64,000 nt of DNA. Origin: Saprolegnia diclina VS20. Taxonomy: Eukaryota > Oomycota > Saprolegniomycetes > Saprolegniales > Saprolegniaceae. Below, piece by piece: positions 21,674 to 32,867 of this stretch. A model generated the notes under the pieces. That model was not told the origin of the DNA and did not search any database. It saw nothing but the letters and a program-made list of their open reading frames with translations. The stretch is taken from positions 229,166-293,165 of the forward strand of contig NW_008246094.1 in the NCBI RefSeq assembly GCF_000281045.1. Reading direction: 5' to 3'. Position 1 is the first letter of the stretch. Each line of letters opens with the position of its first letter. The position numbers and the translations under genes are program-made.

Positions 21674-23791
21674 CTAGGGTGTTAATCCAAAGCTGAGCTT
21701 GAGCTGTGCGGCCAAATCGTCGACCACTGCGTCCGGTATCTTGGTCGCGTGGTTGACGTCGTGGGGCGGTTCGTCCCGCACTGCCTCGAGGTACTGGACC
21801 TGCGTCGTCAAGCGAATGATGGCGGCTTCGAGCTCCGAGATGATGCTGGCTTCGACGGACGGCCGGCGCGCCTTTTGCTGCTTGAGGCGTTGGTTCTCTG
21901 CCTGTGCCACATGACCACATGAAGCAGAGACCACGGATCTGTCTACCTCGAGGCGGTCAATGTGGGCTTGGGCACTCGCCTGAGCAGCTTCCAGGGACTC
22001 GATCTTGGCCATCAGCTTGGCAAACTACACAGCCATTGCGCCACCAAGTACCTCCGAGACAAGGCTACCGTGCGACGGTCCAGTGCGCTGGGCGGTGGGA
22101 GTGAGTCGTCTTGGTTGGAGCTCAAAAAGCGCGGACTTGCCCCCACAAGTAAGTCAAGCGCCGACGCTTCCGCGGGCCCCACTCGCGGTGGCGGTGGTGG
22201 CAGACTCGGCGACTCGTGTCGTGGCACCTTGCGCGCTTTGGTCGGTGTCGGCTTCCTTTTTTGCGCTCTTCCGTTCTAGCCACCCGTCGGCTCCGTGCAC
22301 CACACATCGTTGGACGCACCGTGCCCGCGTAGATGGACGTGACCTTGCGCGCCGAGAGTTGCGGTCTCCGCACCGGCGTCGGTGTCGGTGTCGGTGCCGG
22401 TGGCGGCCGCAACGACGACGACGATGGCATTGGTGGTGACGGTGGGCGGCGCTGTACTTTTTTGCGAACGACGGTGGGGGCTACGGAGGTTGGTGCCGGT
22501 CCTCGCCACTGCTGCAGCACGCGCTTGAGCAGAGGGTGTTCCATCGGGTGGTGCATCGATGACGAAGCACGCTCGACGCGGTCCTGGAGCATCCGGTCGA
22601 CGAACGTCGTGACGCGGGCATCTAGCACACATGGAGTCGTGTGCCCCGGGGCGCGAGTCTACCGGTCGCGCTGTTGCCGTGGAGCATGAGCACCGTCAGC
22701 GTGCTGTTGGTTTGGAGCGCCTCGGCGAGGTTCAAGACGCCCCGGGGTCCGATTTCATTTTCGGCCAAGTTGAGACCGTACAGCCAGTTGTCGTTGTAGA
22801 GAGCTTGGCAGAGCACCTCGGTCGTCGCATCGCTGAGCGCATTCGAGGCGACGCTGAGGAGCATGCAGCCCTCGCCTTGGACTGGCGTCGTCTGGCCGCG
22901 CAGCGTCGTGCTCCAGTACGTCTCGTCCCGGCGCTGGCATTGCACCTAGAATACTGTCATGGGCAGAGAACGGGTCGAGGCATGTACGCGCAGGATGCGC
23001 GAGAGGGCGCGGGCGCTCTTGTCGCTGAGCTCGCACGATGCCAGACTCAGGTGCAACAACTGGGGCTGCGTCGCCAAGGCGTCTTCGAGCTCTAGGACAG
23101 GCTGCTCCGTGACGACGAGCAAGGTGTGACGTACGGTCGAGGCCTGCGTCGCCGAGCTTGGACTCGGACAAGTCGATGGACACGAGCGTCGTGGCTGCCT
23201 TGAGTCCCTACCGATCGTATCGATTTGTATCAAGATGCAGTGAGCCAAGCAAGCGACCTTGGCGAGGTCCGGAACCGTCTCGCTCGCAATGGGCACGCCA
23301 ATCAGGTCCAAGGACACGAGGCTCGTGGAATGTAGCAGCATAGAGCTGAGGCTGCGCACGATGCGCATGTGCCCAGGAGGCTGCGTCGCGTACGGCTCGT
23401 CCAAGCCCATGCGCAGGAGCTTGGTGCGCAGTGCTATGTCGACTGGATCGCACGTGCCATTCTACCGTCGTCGTGCGTACCTCGCTTCATGGGTACGCGC
23501 CCGAGAAAGACGCGCGCATGCTGGAGCGTCGTCGTCTTGGCAATAAAGTCAAAGAGGACACGCAGCTAGCCAGCGATCAGGCCATGCCGCAGTCGCCATC
23601 GTACCTCTTCCGGGTCGAGGTTGTCGACATGCACGAGCACGCCATGCTTCCTACGCGAGATGCCATTGCCGCCTGCCCATGGCCATGAAGATCGTCGTCT
23701 ACTCGAAGATCGTCTTGGCCTCGGGAATCGGCTCGGTCGTCTTCTTGTGGCAGAAGGCTGCGTACGCGACGGCGAGGCTGCCCGGCTTCAT
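21674..23791 (-). CDS. CEP78: CEP78-like centriolar leucine-rich-repeat protein
   Basis: Exons join across 40-50 nt introns from MKPGSLAVAYAAFCHKK (ATG 23789-23791) to LAAQLKLSFGLTP and TAG at 21674-21676, about 550 aa. The order fits CEP78: an N-terminal helical part (EKHGVLVHVDNLDPEELRVLF), leucine-rich repeats (SLVSLDLIGVPIASE, LHLSLASCELSDKSARAL), the linker RRDETYWSTTLRGQ that parallels RRHEETWAESLRYR of the animal protein, two further repeats (YGLNLAENEIGPRGVLNLAEAL), a Pro-rich basic stretch and a C-terminal coiled coil (MAKIESLEAAQASAQAHIDR). Family knowledge: CEP78 sits on centrioles/basal bodies and is needed for normal cilia. Its stop lies 10 bp from the stop of the EST1-NYN gene on the other strand. 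Confidence 0.75.
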
Positions 23792-24577
23792 CGCCCAAAA
23801 GATATAGAGTCGGTTAGAAAACCCCGTTAGCTGAACAGTGTCGCCAATAGAAACCCATTTACGATCCGTACAATGGGTCGTATAGTCGACAATCCCACAA
23901 CAGGACAGTGTATTAATACACACGGAGTGGACTAGTAATAGCAAGGGTATATCAACTGTTTATAGTCCCTAGGTACTAGAGAGCCTTTGGCCAAGCTCGC
24001 ATTGACGACTGCTCGTCACACGCGCATATTCCTTCGGCTTATCGTACTGCCGGACGATGACTCCAGCACGGCGATGAGCTTTTGGCCGCCGACGGTCGAG
24101 ACCCTTCTAGTACTTCGGACGTACACCTTAGTAGGCGGCGTCTTGACTCAAGTCAGATCCTATCTCTCAGGACCATGGGCACTAAGATCATGGGCAATAC
24201 ACGCGGGCTCAGCTCCCACTTTGGCACGAGTATCAAGGTATCAACCATCGACAGCCAATCCCAGCGGATTGATGGAGGGACAGGAGCAGCTCATTGCGTG
24301 ATCGAGATGGTGTTGTCGCGGTGGGTGGCGATGGATCCTACGTTAGTTCTCGGCCAGGAACCAGAACCTATTGCCAAATCCCCTTGACGCTCGGGAACCC
24401 GAGTTGCTGCCGACCACGATGAGTGCCATGCTCACCTTCCCCCGCCTCTCTCTACTTGATCCCGATGCAATTACGTCAACTTGCCTGGGCGACACGGGTT
24501 GGGTGTTTGTTGAATGGCTTGTGCAGTGAAGAGTTGGTCCGTAGGAGAGACACGAGAAGCATATTCAAGGCACCTCG
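23792..24577. other. intergenic, possible unresolved minus-strand exons
   Basis: Between the CEP78-like start and the SMC3 stop. Minus-strand fragments read like protein (MALIVVGSNSGSRASRGFG from ATG 24429; GSIATHRDNTISITQ near 24.3 kb; VSTVGGQKLIAVLESSSGS near 24.1 kb) and could be exons of a small gene. I could not join them convincingly and recognise no family. Confidence 0.3.
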
Positions 24578-27500
24578 TTACGCTGCGTCGTTGGTCTTTT
24601 CGTCGACAGCTTCTTCGTCGGCCATGATGTCGGCGATAAACTCGAGCGACTCGTCCTTCGTCATCGTGTAGACCGTGCTAATCTTGTTTTGGTGGCCAAT
24701 GCCGTAAAACTGGTCGGCGACCATCACGAGCTCGGGCCGGAACGTCGACGTGATGAACTAGACAATATCAACTTGATACAAACAGGCGCATCGGAACGTA
24801 CCTGGGCCGGGTTTTCCTCCGAGTGGGCTTGGCGGTGGATGAGTGCCGCGACCGCCGCACGGTGCGTCGCATCGAGCGCTTGGTCAATCTCGTCAAAGAG
24901 GTAGAACGGCGCGGGGTCGCAGCGCTGGATCGCAAAGATAAAGGCGAGGGCGACAAGCGCCTTCTGGCCGCCCGAGAGCTGCTGCATGAGGTACGAGTCG
25001 CCTTCGCCGCGAAAGTTGACCTTGATCTGGACGCCGACAAACGTCGACGTGTCCATCGTCGTCGCGTCGTCCGCGCGCATGATGAGCATTTTGCCTTCGC
25101 CCGTCGGCACGAGCTCCTTGAACACCTGCGAAAAGTGGTGCGACACGCCCTTGAACGTGCGCAGAATGGCCTCGTCCTTGCGGCGGTCGAGCACGTCAAT
25201 GAGCTCTTTGATCGAGACATCGCCCGCGTCGAGCTCGGCCTTGCGCGCCAACAGCGTCGTGCGCTGCTCGCTAAAGCTCACGTATTGGTCGAGCGCCTTC
25301 TTGTTGACGTGCGAGAAGCCCTTGAGACGGTCGCTGCATTTCGAGAATCGCTTTGAGACCTCCTTGTAGCTCAACTCTTTGAACGTCTCGAGCTCCGACA
25401 TGGGCAGCGTACCCAGCTCGCGAATGTCGCGCGTAGCGGCCTCGCGCTTCTGGAGGAGCCGTCGGCGCTTCGCCAGCATCTTCTCACCCCGCGTTGCTTC
25501 GTCGCCGAGCTGCGCCAGCAGCGCTTGGAGGTCATTTTGGATCTCCTCGGCAGCCATCTCGTCGGACGCAAGCGCGACTTCGCATGCGCGGAGCTGCGCC
25601 TCGACGTCCGTGTACAGCACGTGGTTGCGCTCCACAGCACGCTTGGCGTTGGCCAAGTCGACGGCCTTCATCCCTGCCGACGTCTTGCGCTCGGTCGCGT
25701 GCAGTGCGAGGAGGCTGCCGTCGGTGATTTGGCTCTGGATTTCCTTCTCACGGCGACGCAAGTGGTCGTGAAGCCGCGTCTCGAGCGTCGCGGTTTGAGC
25801 GCGCACGTCTTCGACCTGACGTACGTACTGACGTTCGTGCGACTTGACTTCGGCAATCTGGACGTGCACAGCCGCGAGGCGGGCCGTCTCGATCGGCGAG
25901 AGCGAGTCGCCCATGTCTTGCGCCAATTCGGCTTCGAACGCGACCCGCTTGGCCGTCAGCGACTGGATTTCCGACTGGATCGTCGCGAGCAGCGCCGTCT
26001 TTTCCGTCACGTGCGCCGTGTCGATCTGAATCTGTTGCACGAGGCGGTCGTAGTCCTGCTGGAGCTGCCCGTACGTGTCCATGGCGTACTGTCGCTCCGA
26101 CTCTTGCTTTTGAATCTCGCCGACGACGCCCGCGACCATTTGGTCGGCCTGCTGCGCGGCGTACTTGATCTTTTTGGCCTCGGCCTTGATCGCGTCGAGC
26201 TGCGCTTGGGCCGACCGCACTTGGAGCATTGCGCGCGACCGCGACCGCTTCGGGTCCTTGTACCCGCCGTTCAAGCCACCGCGGCGCTGGACCACGTCAC
26301 CGTCGAGCGTCAAGCAGTCCATGCCCGTCTTCTCAGCATACTGCATGCACGTGTCGAGGTCGCGGCACAAGAGCTTCTTCCCAAAGGCCGACAAGACGGC
26401 CTTCTTGATCTCGGACGGATACCGCAGCTTGTCGAACAGGAGGACGGCGTCGTCGTTGGCCTCAAACGTGCTTGGCTCGCTCACCTTGAGTCGGTTGAGC
26501 GGCAAGAACGTCACGCGGCCCAAGTTGTGCTTCTCGAGCTCGCGCATGAGGCGCGTCGCCACGTCGTCCGAGTCGACGACCACATGAAAGTACGCGCCGC
26601 CCGCGGCTTCGTCCAGCGCGACGCAAAATCGGTCGTCCACGGGCTCGACGAGCTCGATCAAGGGACCATGGATCCCACGGAAGCGCTGTGATTCTTTCCA
26701 GCCTTTCACTGCCTCGAGGCCGCGGCGCACATCGTACGACATGGTGCTGTGCAGAATCGACTCGCCGCGCGAGAGCTGCTCGGCGTGGTGCTTGACGTCT
26801 TGACCGACCTTGTTCTCGTCGCGCCAGCGATCCTTGCGCGTCTCGGACACGTCGTTGCGCTTCTCCTTGAGCTCCACGAGGCGTCGGCCAAAGCCATCGA
26901 GCTCGGTGCGGGCCTCGGCCATCGCGACCGACCGGTCTGTGAGCGAGTCTTTGGCCTGGGCGATCGTGGCGTTGGCGGTCGAGATCGACGTCTGCAAATG
27001 GTTGGCTTCCTTCTCCTTTCGCTGCACGAGCCCGACAAGGTCGTCGATCTCTTGGCCAAGGTACGCATCGCGGTCGGCCTGCGACGAAAACTGGGCCTTG
27101 CGCGACTTCTTCGCAATGAGCGCGTCGGCTTCGAGCTCGAGCGTCGAGAGCGTTGCGCGGGTGTTGGCGAGCAGCTGCAAGAGGTCGTGGAGCTTGGGCG
27201 TCCACTCGGCGAGCTCGGTTTCCGCCGCTTGGCACTGCGCTTGGATCGTCGCGAGCTCGGTTTTGAGCGTCGCGCCCCGGGACGAGTCGTGGTCGACGTC
27301 GTCGTTGAGGTCCTGGAGCTCCATTTCGAGCTCGTACTGCGCCTGCATGAGCTCGGCGCGCTCGGCCTCCAAGCGAACCTTGTCGCTAGTCCAGTCTTCC
27401 AGCTTTTCGGTGTGGCGTTGCACCGAGTCTTGGATCTGCTTGAGCTGGTCCTTCAAGGTCCGCTCCTGCGCATGGAGGTCGGTCGACGTGGAGGCATCCT

Positions 27501-28245
27501 CGGACCGCTGGCGCTCGATGGCTTCGAGCTCGATGCGCACGTCCTGAAGCTCTTTCTCATGGAGCATGTACTCGAGCGCGCGCTTCTCCTTATCGAGCGA
27601 CTGGTACTCCTTCAACTCGTCCTTCTCGTCTTCAAGCTCGGCGAGGCGGCTCTCAATGTACGAGATGACCTCGAGGATCTTGTCGCGCCGGCCCTGCGAG
27701 TCTTGGATGATCTTGAGCGACTCGAGTCGTCGGTCTTCGTAGACCTTGGTGCCGGCCACGTCCTTGAGGAGCTCGAGGCGGTCGCGGTCCTTCATGAGCG
27801 CGAGCGCGTTCACCTTGCCTTGCTGCACAATGTAGTACGGGTTCGAGCGCGAGAAGCCGGCGGTCTCGAGCAGGTGATGCACGTCTTGCTTGGTGATGTG
27901 CTTGCGGTTGAGGAAGAACTCGTCCTTCTTGACGCCAATGGTCCGGCGCAGCACGACCTCGTCCGTGTCGAGCGGCAGCCGGCCATCGCGGTTGCAGAAC
28001 GTAATCTCGACGTACGCGCTCATCACATGCTTCCCGCTGCCTTCATGGAGCAGGCCTTGCCGGTCGTCCGGGCGGAGGTTGGCGAAGCGCTCGGTGAGGA
28101 GCCCGAAGCGGATCGCGTCGAAGAGGTTGCTCTTCCCCGTCCCGTTCCGGCCGATGACCACGTTCTGCGCCGGCGAGAAGGTCTCGACGCCGGTCTCGTC
28201 CTTGTAGCTGCGGAAGCCCGCGACGACGACGCTCTTGATGTGCAT
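24578..28245 (-). CDS. SMC3: cohesin subunit SMC3
   Basis: About 1,210 aa, the usual length for SMC3. The start MHIKSVVVAGFRSYKDET is canonical; the frame stays open upstream, but the family begins here. Walker A GRNGTGKSN lies at residues 32-40. Lysines 106-107 (GVKKDEFFLNRK) match the Eco1/ESCO acetylation pair of other SMC3s. Two long coiled coils flank a hinge near the middle. The C-terminal head shows signature LSGGQKALVALAFIFAIQR and Walker B FYLFDEIDQALD. One intron near 24.8 kb precedes the last exon, FITSTFRPELVMVADQFYGI to the TAA at 24578-24580. Family knowledge: with SMC1, RAD21 and SCC3 it forms the ring that holds sister chromatids together. Nothing odd in the protein; the upstream DNA carries a regular CTTTTA array. 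Confidence 0.97.
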
Positions 28246-28842
28246 GCTCCGGGCGCTTCCTCGGGCCAAAATGGAGAATGGATTACCTCTCAAAGTCGAT
28301 ATCCGAACATATGGGGTTTGCGAATCTGGCGCCAAAACCAGTCCGCGGCAAACCGCACGCAGCGTTCTTTTATTCAACGTTGGCGTTCTTTTAATCCACA
28401 TCGCGCGCTTTTAAACAAAATATGTGTCTTTTAATCGGTAGGGACGTCTTTTTTGTCGGCGCGCGTTCTTTTATAGTAGGCACGACGAGGAGCCTCACCA
28501 TATCCTTGATCCCTTCCATCTATCCATCCCTCCAACGATCTCTATCCATCTATGTATCCAACTATCGTCAGGCTCTCAACAATGCACGGATCCATTGAGA
28601 AACTTTGCGATTTCAAATTTCAAACAACGTGACGAGAGACCGCCACGTCATTTCGACCGCGCCTTCGAGCACAGGACACCTAACCTGAGCTACCCTGTGC
28701 CTGCTCAAGCACGGAGTGCGCCAAGAAGAGAGGCAGTCGTATGCCAGCGCCCATGTTGCAGTCGGTGTAGCTGCCAATGTTGCACTCGATGCATTTGGCG
28801 GCAACGAGATCCAGCTCGTTGCATTCGATATTCCGTCGACCA
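28246..28842. promoter_or_regulatory. divergent promoter region of SMC3 and HA-domain gene
   Basis: Holds the CTTTTA array (listed separately) and a TATCCATC-type low-complexity stretch at about 28.51-28.57 kb. No gene seen. Confidence 0.5.
28367..28473. promoter_or_regulatory. six CTTTTA motifs at 20-bp spacing
   Basis: CTTTTA (once CTTTTT) begins at 28367, 28388, 28408, 28428, 28448 and 28468, so the spacings are 21, 20, 20, 20 and 20 bp. The bases between the motifs are not conserved. The array ends about 120 bp upstream of the SMC3 start codon (TAAAAG in SMC3 orientation). A binding array for a factor on one face of the helix is inferred. Confidence 0.6.
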
Positions 28843-29280
28843 ATGGCCTCCGACCGAGAAGCACGCAGCGCCATGGGGCTCTCCGCGTGGATCGTCAAAG
28901 GCCACCTACCGCCGCTCCCAGCGACAGTCAGCCGTGCGCGCCGTCTCTTGCCCGCGCCGCCACGCCACCGCCGGCCGCGACCGCCCAAGTCGTGCGTCTT
29001 CTCGCCTGCTCAGAACGCACAGTGGGCCGCCACACTGCGCGTGCTACACATCTTCCGAGCGCTCTATGGCCACCTCCGTGTGCCGCAGTCGTTTACGGTG
29101 CCTTCGCATGATCTGCGCTGGCCGCGCGATCTCTGCGGCGCGCACGTCGGGCACATGGTCAAGAACCTCCGCGCCCGCGCCAAGCACTGGGTCGGACCCG
29201 CCGCCCAGGAGCGCGTCGCGACGCTGGACGCGCTTGGCTTTGTCTGGGCGCTGCGTGCCCGTGGCCCCTACAACACCTAG
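28843..29280 (+). CDS. helicase-associated (HA) domain protein, single domain
   Basis: A 145-aa protein. The basic, Pro/Arg-rich N-terminus (LPATVSRARRLLPAPP) could be a mitochondrial presequence. The C-terminal part has the HA-repeat pattern frequent in oomycete proteins: FRALYGHLRVPQSFTVPSHD, LRWPRDLCGAHVGHMVKNLR, then RVATLDALGFVW. Such repeats usually occur in tandem, sometimes after a helicase; here there is only one. Molecular role unknown. ATG 28843 was chosen as the first that keeps the leader; ATG 28873 is an alternative. Upstream in-frame sequence reads without stops but lacks domain similarity. Confidence 0.6.
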   Translation: MASDREARSAMGLSAWIVKGHLPPLPATVSRARRLLPAPPRHRRPRPPKSCVFSPAQNAQWAATLRVLHIFRALYGHLRVPQSFTVPSHDLRWPRDLCGAHVGHMVKNLRARAKHWVGPAAQERVATLDALGFVWALRARGPYNT

Positions 29281-29398
29281 TTGTTCTCATTCTTCTAGTA
29301 CGTGGCAGCGCCACGAGGCGGAACCGAGTTCGAAAATACACTTATACATTTGCATACGACATTCACTTCCGGGCGAAATGTTGTCGCCAGTCGCGTCG

Positions 29399-31054
29399 CT
29401 AGTCGAGCGCATCAAACGCGCGCACTGGGCGTCGCGCCCGCGCTTGCGTGCCCTGTGGAGAGACGATCCCGTCAACTCGGAAGATGATGAGGGTGCGTAC
29501 CGACGTCTTGTTGTAGCCGTAGACATGTCGGAGGTCGCCGATGAGTCCCGAGAGACCTTTGGTTTCGTACGGGAAGAAGAGCGACTTCTTGTCGAGATTG
29601 GTGCACATGGTTTGGAGCATATCCATGTAGCGCTGCGAGATGACGTACTCGGTCTGCGACGCCCCGTCGGCTGAGAAGGCCGCGCCAATAAGCTCGAGCG
29701 ACTTGGACTCGGCGCGCGCGAGCTCGACCTTGGCGCCGGCCAAGCCCTCGGACCTAGGGGTTATTGTAGTATCAAGATATCAGTGGTTGCGAACGCACGT
29801 TTTCCGCGTGGCTTCTTGCTCGGCGACACCGAGGTTGTACTTTTTGAGCTTGGTGCCTTCCGATATGAGGCGCATCGCGGCTTTCCGGCCCTAGTAAAAT
29901 AGGATGAGTTTGGTGCGATTCTTGAGATTCATATTGAGATTGAGATATGGCGTACTTCGGCGTGGATGAATTCGGCGCGGCGTGTGCGCTCGGCGATCAT
30001 TTGGCGCTTCATCGCGTCAGCGATTGTGGTGCCGGGCTTGGGCAGCATGTCAACGACTTCCAGTCGCTCGACCTAGTCGCATTTTAGTCGATTTTGTTTT
30101 TAGTCGAAAGGATATCGGTACCACAAGACCCCACTGCGCAAACCTATCGCCAAAGGTGCGCTGGATATGCGCGTTGATGACGCTCTGGGACGCCAGCGCC
30201 TCAGTAAACGTCATGTTGCCGAAGACCTCCTTGAGCTGCGTCTGCGCCACATTGGCGATCGCCGAGCTGAGGTCGTCAATCTCGTAGACAGCCTAGTTTA
30301 GTTAGTTCGTGACGCGTCGTTAGCGCAGTAGAGGTCGCACCTTGCGGACGTCGACGATGCGAAAAAACATGATCGAGTTGACGTCGAGGAGAATCGTATC
30401 CCGCGTGTAGACCTAGTACATATATAGAGTCTGTATAGGCAGTGCTCGTGCGACACTAGTGCACTTGGTATCGCACCTCTTGACTCGGGAAGGCAAAGAT
30501 ACTTTCGCGTAAATCAATGCGGTACTGCTGGTCACTAGACATCGTAGTATGTGCGACCTACTAGGCGAGTAGACGACGAGCTCGTCGTACTCGTGCGTCT
30601 CCATGCGGCCGTTGCGCTTGACGACGCGCTTCCACGAAAACATGCGCGGCGAGTCGATGAGTGGCACCTACCAGTCCTCGTCTAGTTAGTCGATGGACGC
30701 GAGATGTAGTCGATACGATAAAGTGAATGCCCGAGTCGAGGAGCTTGTGGTAGCCGCCAAAGCGCTCAATGACAATGCCTGCATCGACAGAGACAGACGA
30801 CGTGTCCTCGCACCGACAACGTGTTGAATACCTTCGGCTTGCTGCACGACGTAGATCGACTTGCGCAGAATCAGAGCGATTACGAGAAAGACCACCAGAG
30901 CGACAATAAGGCCGACAATGGCTCCACTGGCGTCGCTCGTGCCACTCCCACTGCTGCTGCTAGTCGAATTGTAGGTGCTGTTGCCGATTCCTGGCGACTT
31001 GGTCGATCCAAGGTACGTCGTCGGCGTTGGTGCTGGCGTCCGAGTCGAGCTCAT
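29399..31054 (-). CDS. stomatin/slipin-like SPFH (band 7) membrane protein
   Basis: Multi-exon gene starting MSSTRTPAPTPTTYLG (ATG 31052-31054). A Ser-rich N-terminal stretch is followed by one hydrophobic helix (GAIVGLIVALVVFLVIALIL) and then the SPFH domain: VVQQAEGIVIERFGGYHKL, VPLIDSPRMFSWKRVV, DLRESIFAFPSQE, TILLDVNSIMFFRIVD, AIANVAQTQLKEVFG. The C-terminal coiled part reads KRQMIAERTRRAEFI, AMRLISEGTKLKKYN and KSLELIGAAF. Family knowledge: these proteins oligomerise on membrane microdomains and modulate channels or, in the SLP2 branch, mitochondrial membranes. The single N-terminal membrane helix favours a stomatin- or SLP-like topology. The last exon is ambiguous: reading through gives a TAG at 29399-29401, while a splice near 29.45 kb would move the end to about 29.29 kb. 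Confidence 0.75.
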
Positions 31055-31501
31055 GGTACAAAAGCAGTTGCTTGGAGGTAAGCGTTTCAAAAAACCTAAT
31101 GTTGAAATAGCTTCAAGCTTTTTGTGAATCGATTGTTTATCTCTCGGTGGGAATTGCAACGTGGAGCGACAGCAGAGGACTTTATTAATTTAGTACTTTA
31201 GTACCTTAGTACGTTAGATACACTGCGCGTCGAGGGCCGTCGGTAGCCGTGGCTAGAATGGGAGCCAAATTTGGCCTCGGGCGTCCGTTGGGGGCAAGCT
31301 ACGCAGCTTGCAACCTTCCTTGTGATCGCTACTTCGAGTGTCTATCACCACGACAACTAATAAGCTGGTCGTCTTTGTGCCCGGGAGCGTCCTCGAAGCG
31401 TCTTGCGTCGCGAGGGAAGCAGACACGTTTTCTCATTCATAGTACGAGTTTTGTCTTTTATTGTCGTTTTATATATTCTTTTATTGTCTTTTAATCAAAG
31501 A
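31055..31501. promoter_or_regulatory. divergent promoter region with CTTTTA cluster
   Basis: Between the SPFH gene and the hydrolase gene. Low GC, with an AGTACxTTAGTACC direct repeat at about 31.19-31.21 kb. Just before the hydrolase start lie CTTTTA at 31455, GTTTTA at 31466, CTTTTA at 31478 and CTTTTA at 31488, about 10-12 bp apart. Confidence 0.45.
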
Positions 31502-32867
31502 ATGATGGTCGAATCCTCTCGCTGGGCGCACTTAACGGAACGCGCTGGCATGGCCGCATCGCTCTGGGATTCGCCGCTCGTCAACTCGGTGGCCTTCCAC
31601 CCGCGCCGCCACGCGCAAGGCGCCGGCCTCCCGCCGCATGCCATCGATGGCGTCTTTACCGATGGCCACGTATCGCTCGGCTACCGCTTCTTCCGCCCGT
31701 TGCAGCCCGATGCCTACTGCGCGGTCGTCGTGCTCTTCCACGGCAACGCCGAGATCGCAGCCGACTACGCGTCCGCCGCCACGACGCTCGCCGCCATGCA
31801 AGTGCCAACAGCACTCCTTGCAGTTGACTTTCGCGGCTACGGCTGGAGCACCGGCGAACCGGCGGTAGCGCGCCTCCTCGAGGACGCCGAGCTCGTCGAC
31901 CGCTTGCTCCACACGGTGCCATCGCTCAAGCGGGACGTGCCGCGTATCTTGTTTGGCCGGTACGACGAGACCCTCGTCTTTGTCACCTCAGTGTCCAACT
32001 AGGTCGATTGGGTCGCTCTGCGCGATGCATGTGGCGGCCAAGGCGCCGACGCGATACCGCGGCCTCATCGTCGAGTCGGGCTTCCACTCGATTCTGGCGC
32101 TGCCCATGGTTAGCCAGATGGCCAGCTTTATGCCCGGCGGCGCGGCCATGCTGCAGATGCTGCCCGAGATTTTTCACATTCGCGAGAAGCTCGAGTCGCT
32201 CCACCTCCCGTTCCTCGTCATTCACGGCGAGGACGACGAGATCGCACCAGGTGCAAACTTCACAACGACGCACGAAACACTCGACTCTTCTGCTTGATAC
32301 CACTAGTGCAGCAAGGTCGAGACCTCTACGACGCATGTGCGGCCTCGGTCAAGAAGCTCCAGGTGTTTCCCCGTGCCGGCCACAACGACCTGCAGCTCAA
32401 GTACCACCGCGACTACTACGCCTCGGTTGAATGGCTTTTGCAACAAGCGACATCGACAGGTCGCTCAAGCAGCACTCCAATAGACACTCTGCACACACAC
32501 TGTAGGCTCGGCGCTCGACGCTGCATTCGCCGCGCACCAATACGAGCGCGCGCTGCGCCTCGGGAAGGAAGCGCTGGCGTCCGACACTGTCGACAATATC
32601 GCCGTGCTCTCGGTGCTCGCCAAGGCGTCGTATTGTCTCTATGAAGTCGAGAGCACGATCAAGTACACTTCGCAGCTCCTCCAGCTCGCGCCAAACGACG
32701 TGAACGCCCTCTGTCTCCGGGCCAAGGCGCACTGGAAGCTGGGCGACAAGGCGGCGGCCCACGCCGACGCGATCCAACTGAGCCTTGCACTGGTGGGCAA
32801 CGGCGTCCCGCAAGACGCCAGTGTCGCGGCAGCGCTCCTGGCCATCCATTTTTGGTCGATTCAGTAG
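31502..32867 (+). CDS. alpha/beta hydrolase fused to C-terminal TPR-like region
   Basis: Four exons. The first gives an alpha/beta-hydrolase strand and oxyanion region (AVVVLFHGNAEIAADY, then LLAVDFRGYGWSTGEP). After an intron the nucleophile elbow reads FGRSIGSLCAMHVA. The third catalytic elements are IHGEDDEIAP (Asp) and RAGHNDLQ (His), so the Ser-Asp-His triad is complete. The domain resembles the ABHD13/ABHD17 (BEM46-like) branch, some members of which are depalmitoylases. A last exon adds SALDAAFAAHQYERALRLG, SYCLYEVESTIKYTSQLLQL and DVNALCLRAKAHWKLGDKA, a TPR pair. The fusion depends on an intron at about 32.46-32.51 kb (donor GTCGCT, acceptor TGTAG); without it the hydrolase would end in unrelated sequence. 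Start at the first of two adjacent ATGs. Confidence 0.7.

Noticed and set aside
22020-22080. A 27-nt intron in the CEP78-like gene
   Set aside because: It would create a stop; a 44-nt intron from an upstream GTAGCC donor keeps phase and continues the coiled coil.
26749-28434. 561-codon plus-strand open frame opposite SMC3
   Set aside because: It is an antisense shadow of the GC-rich SMC3 coding sequence; the minus strand carries an unmistakable SMC3.
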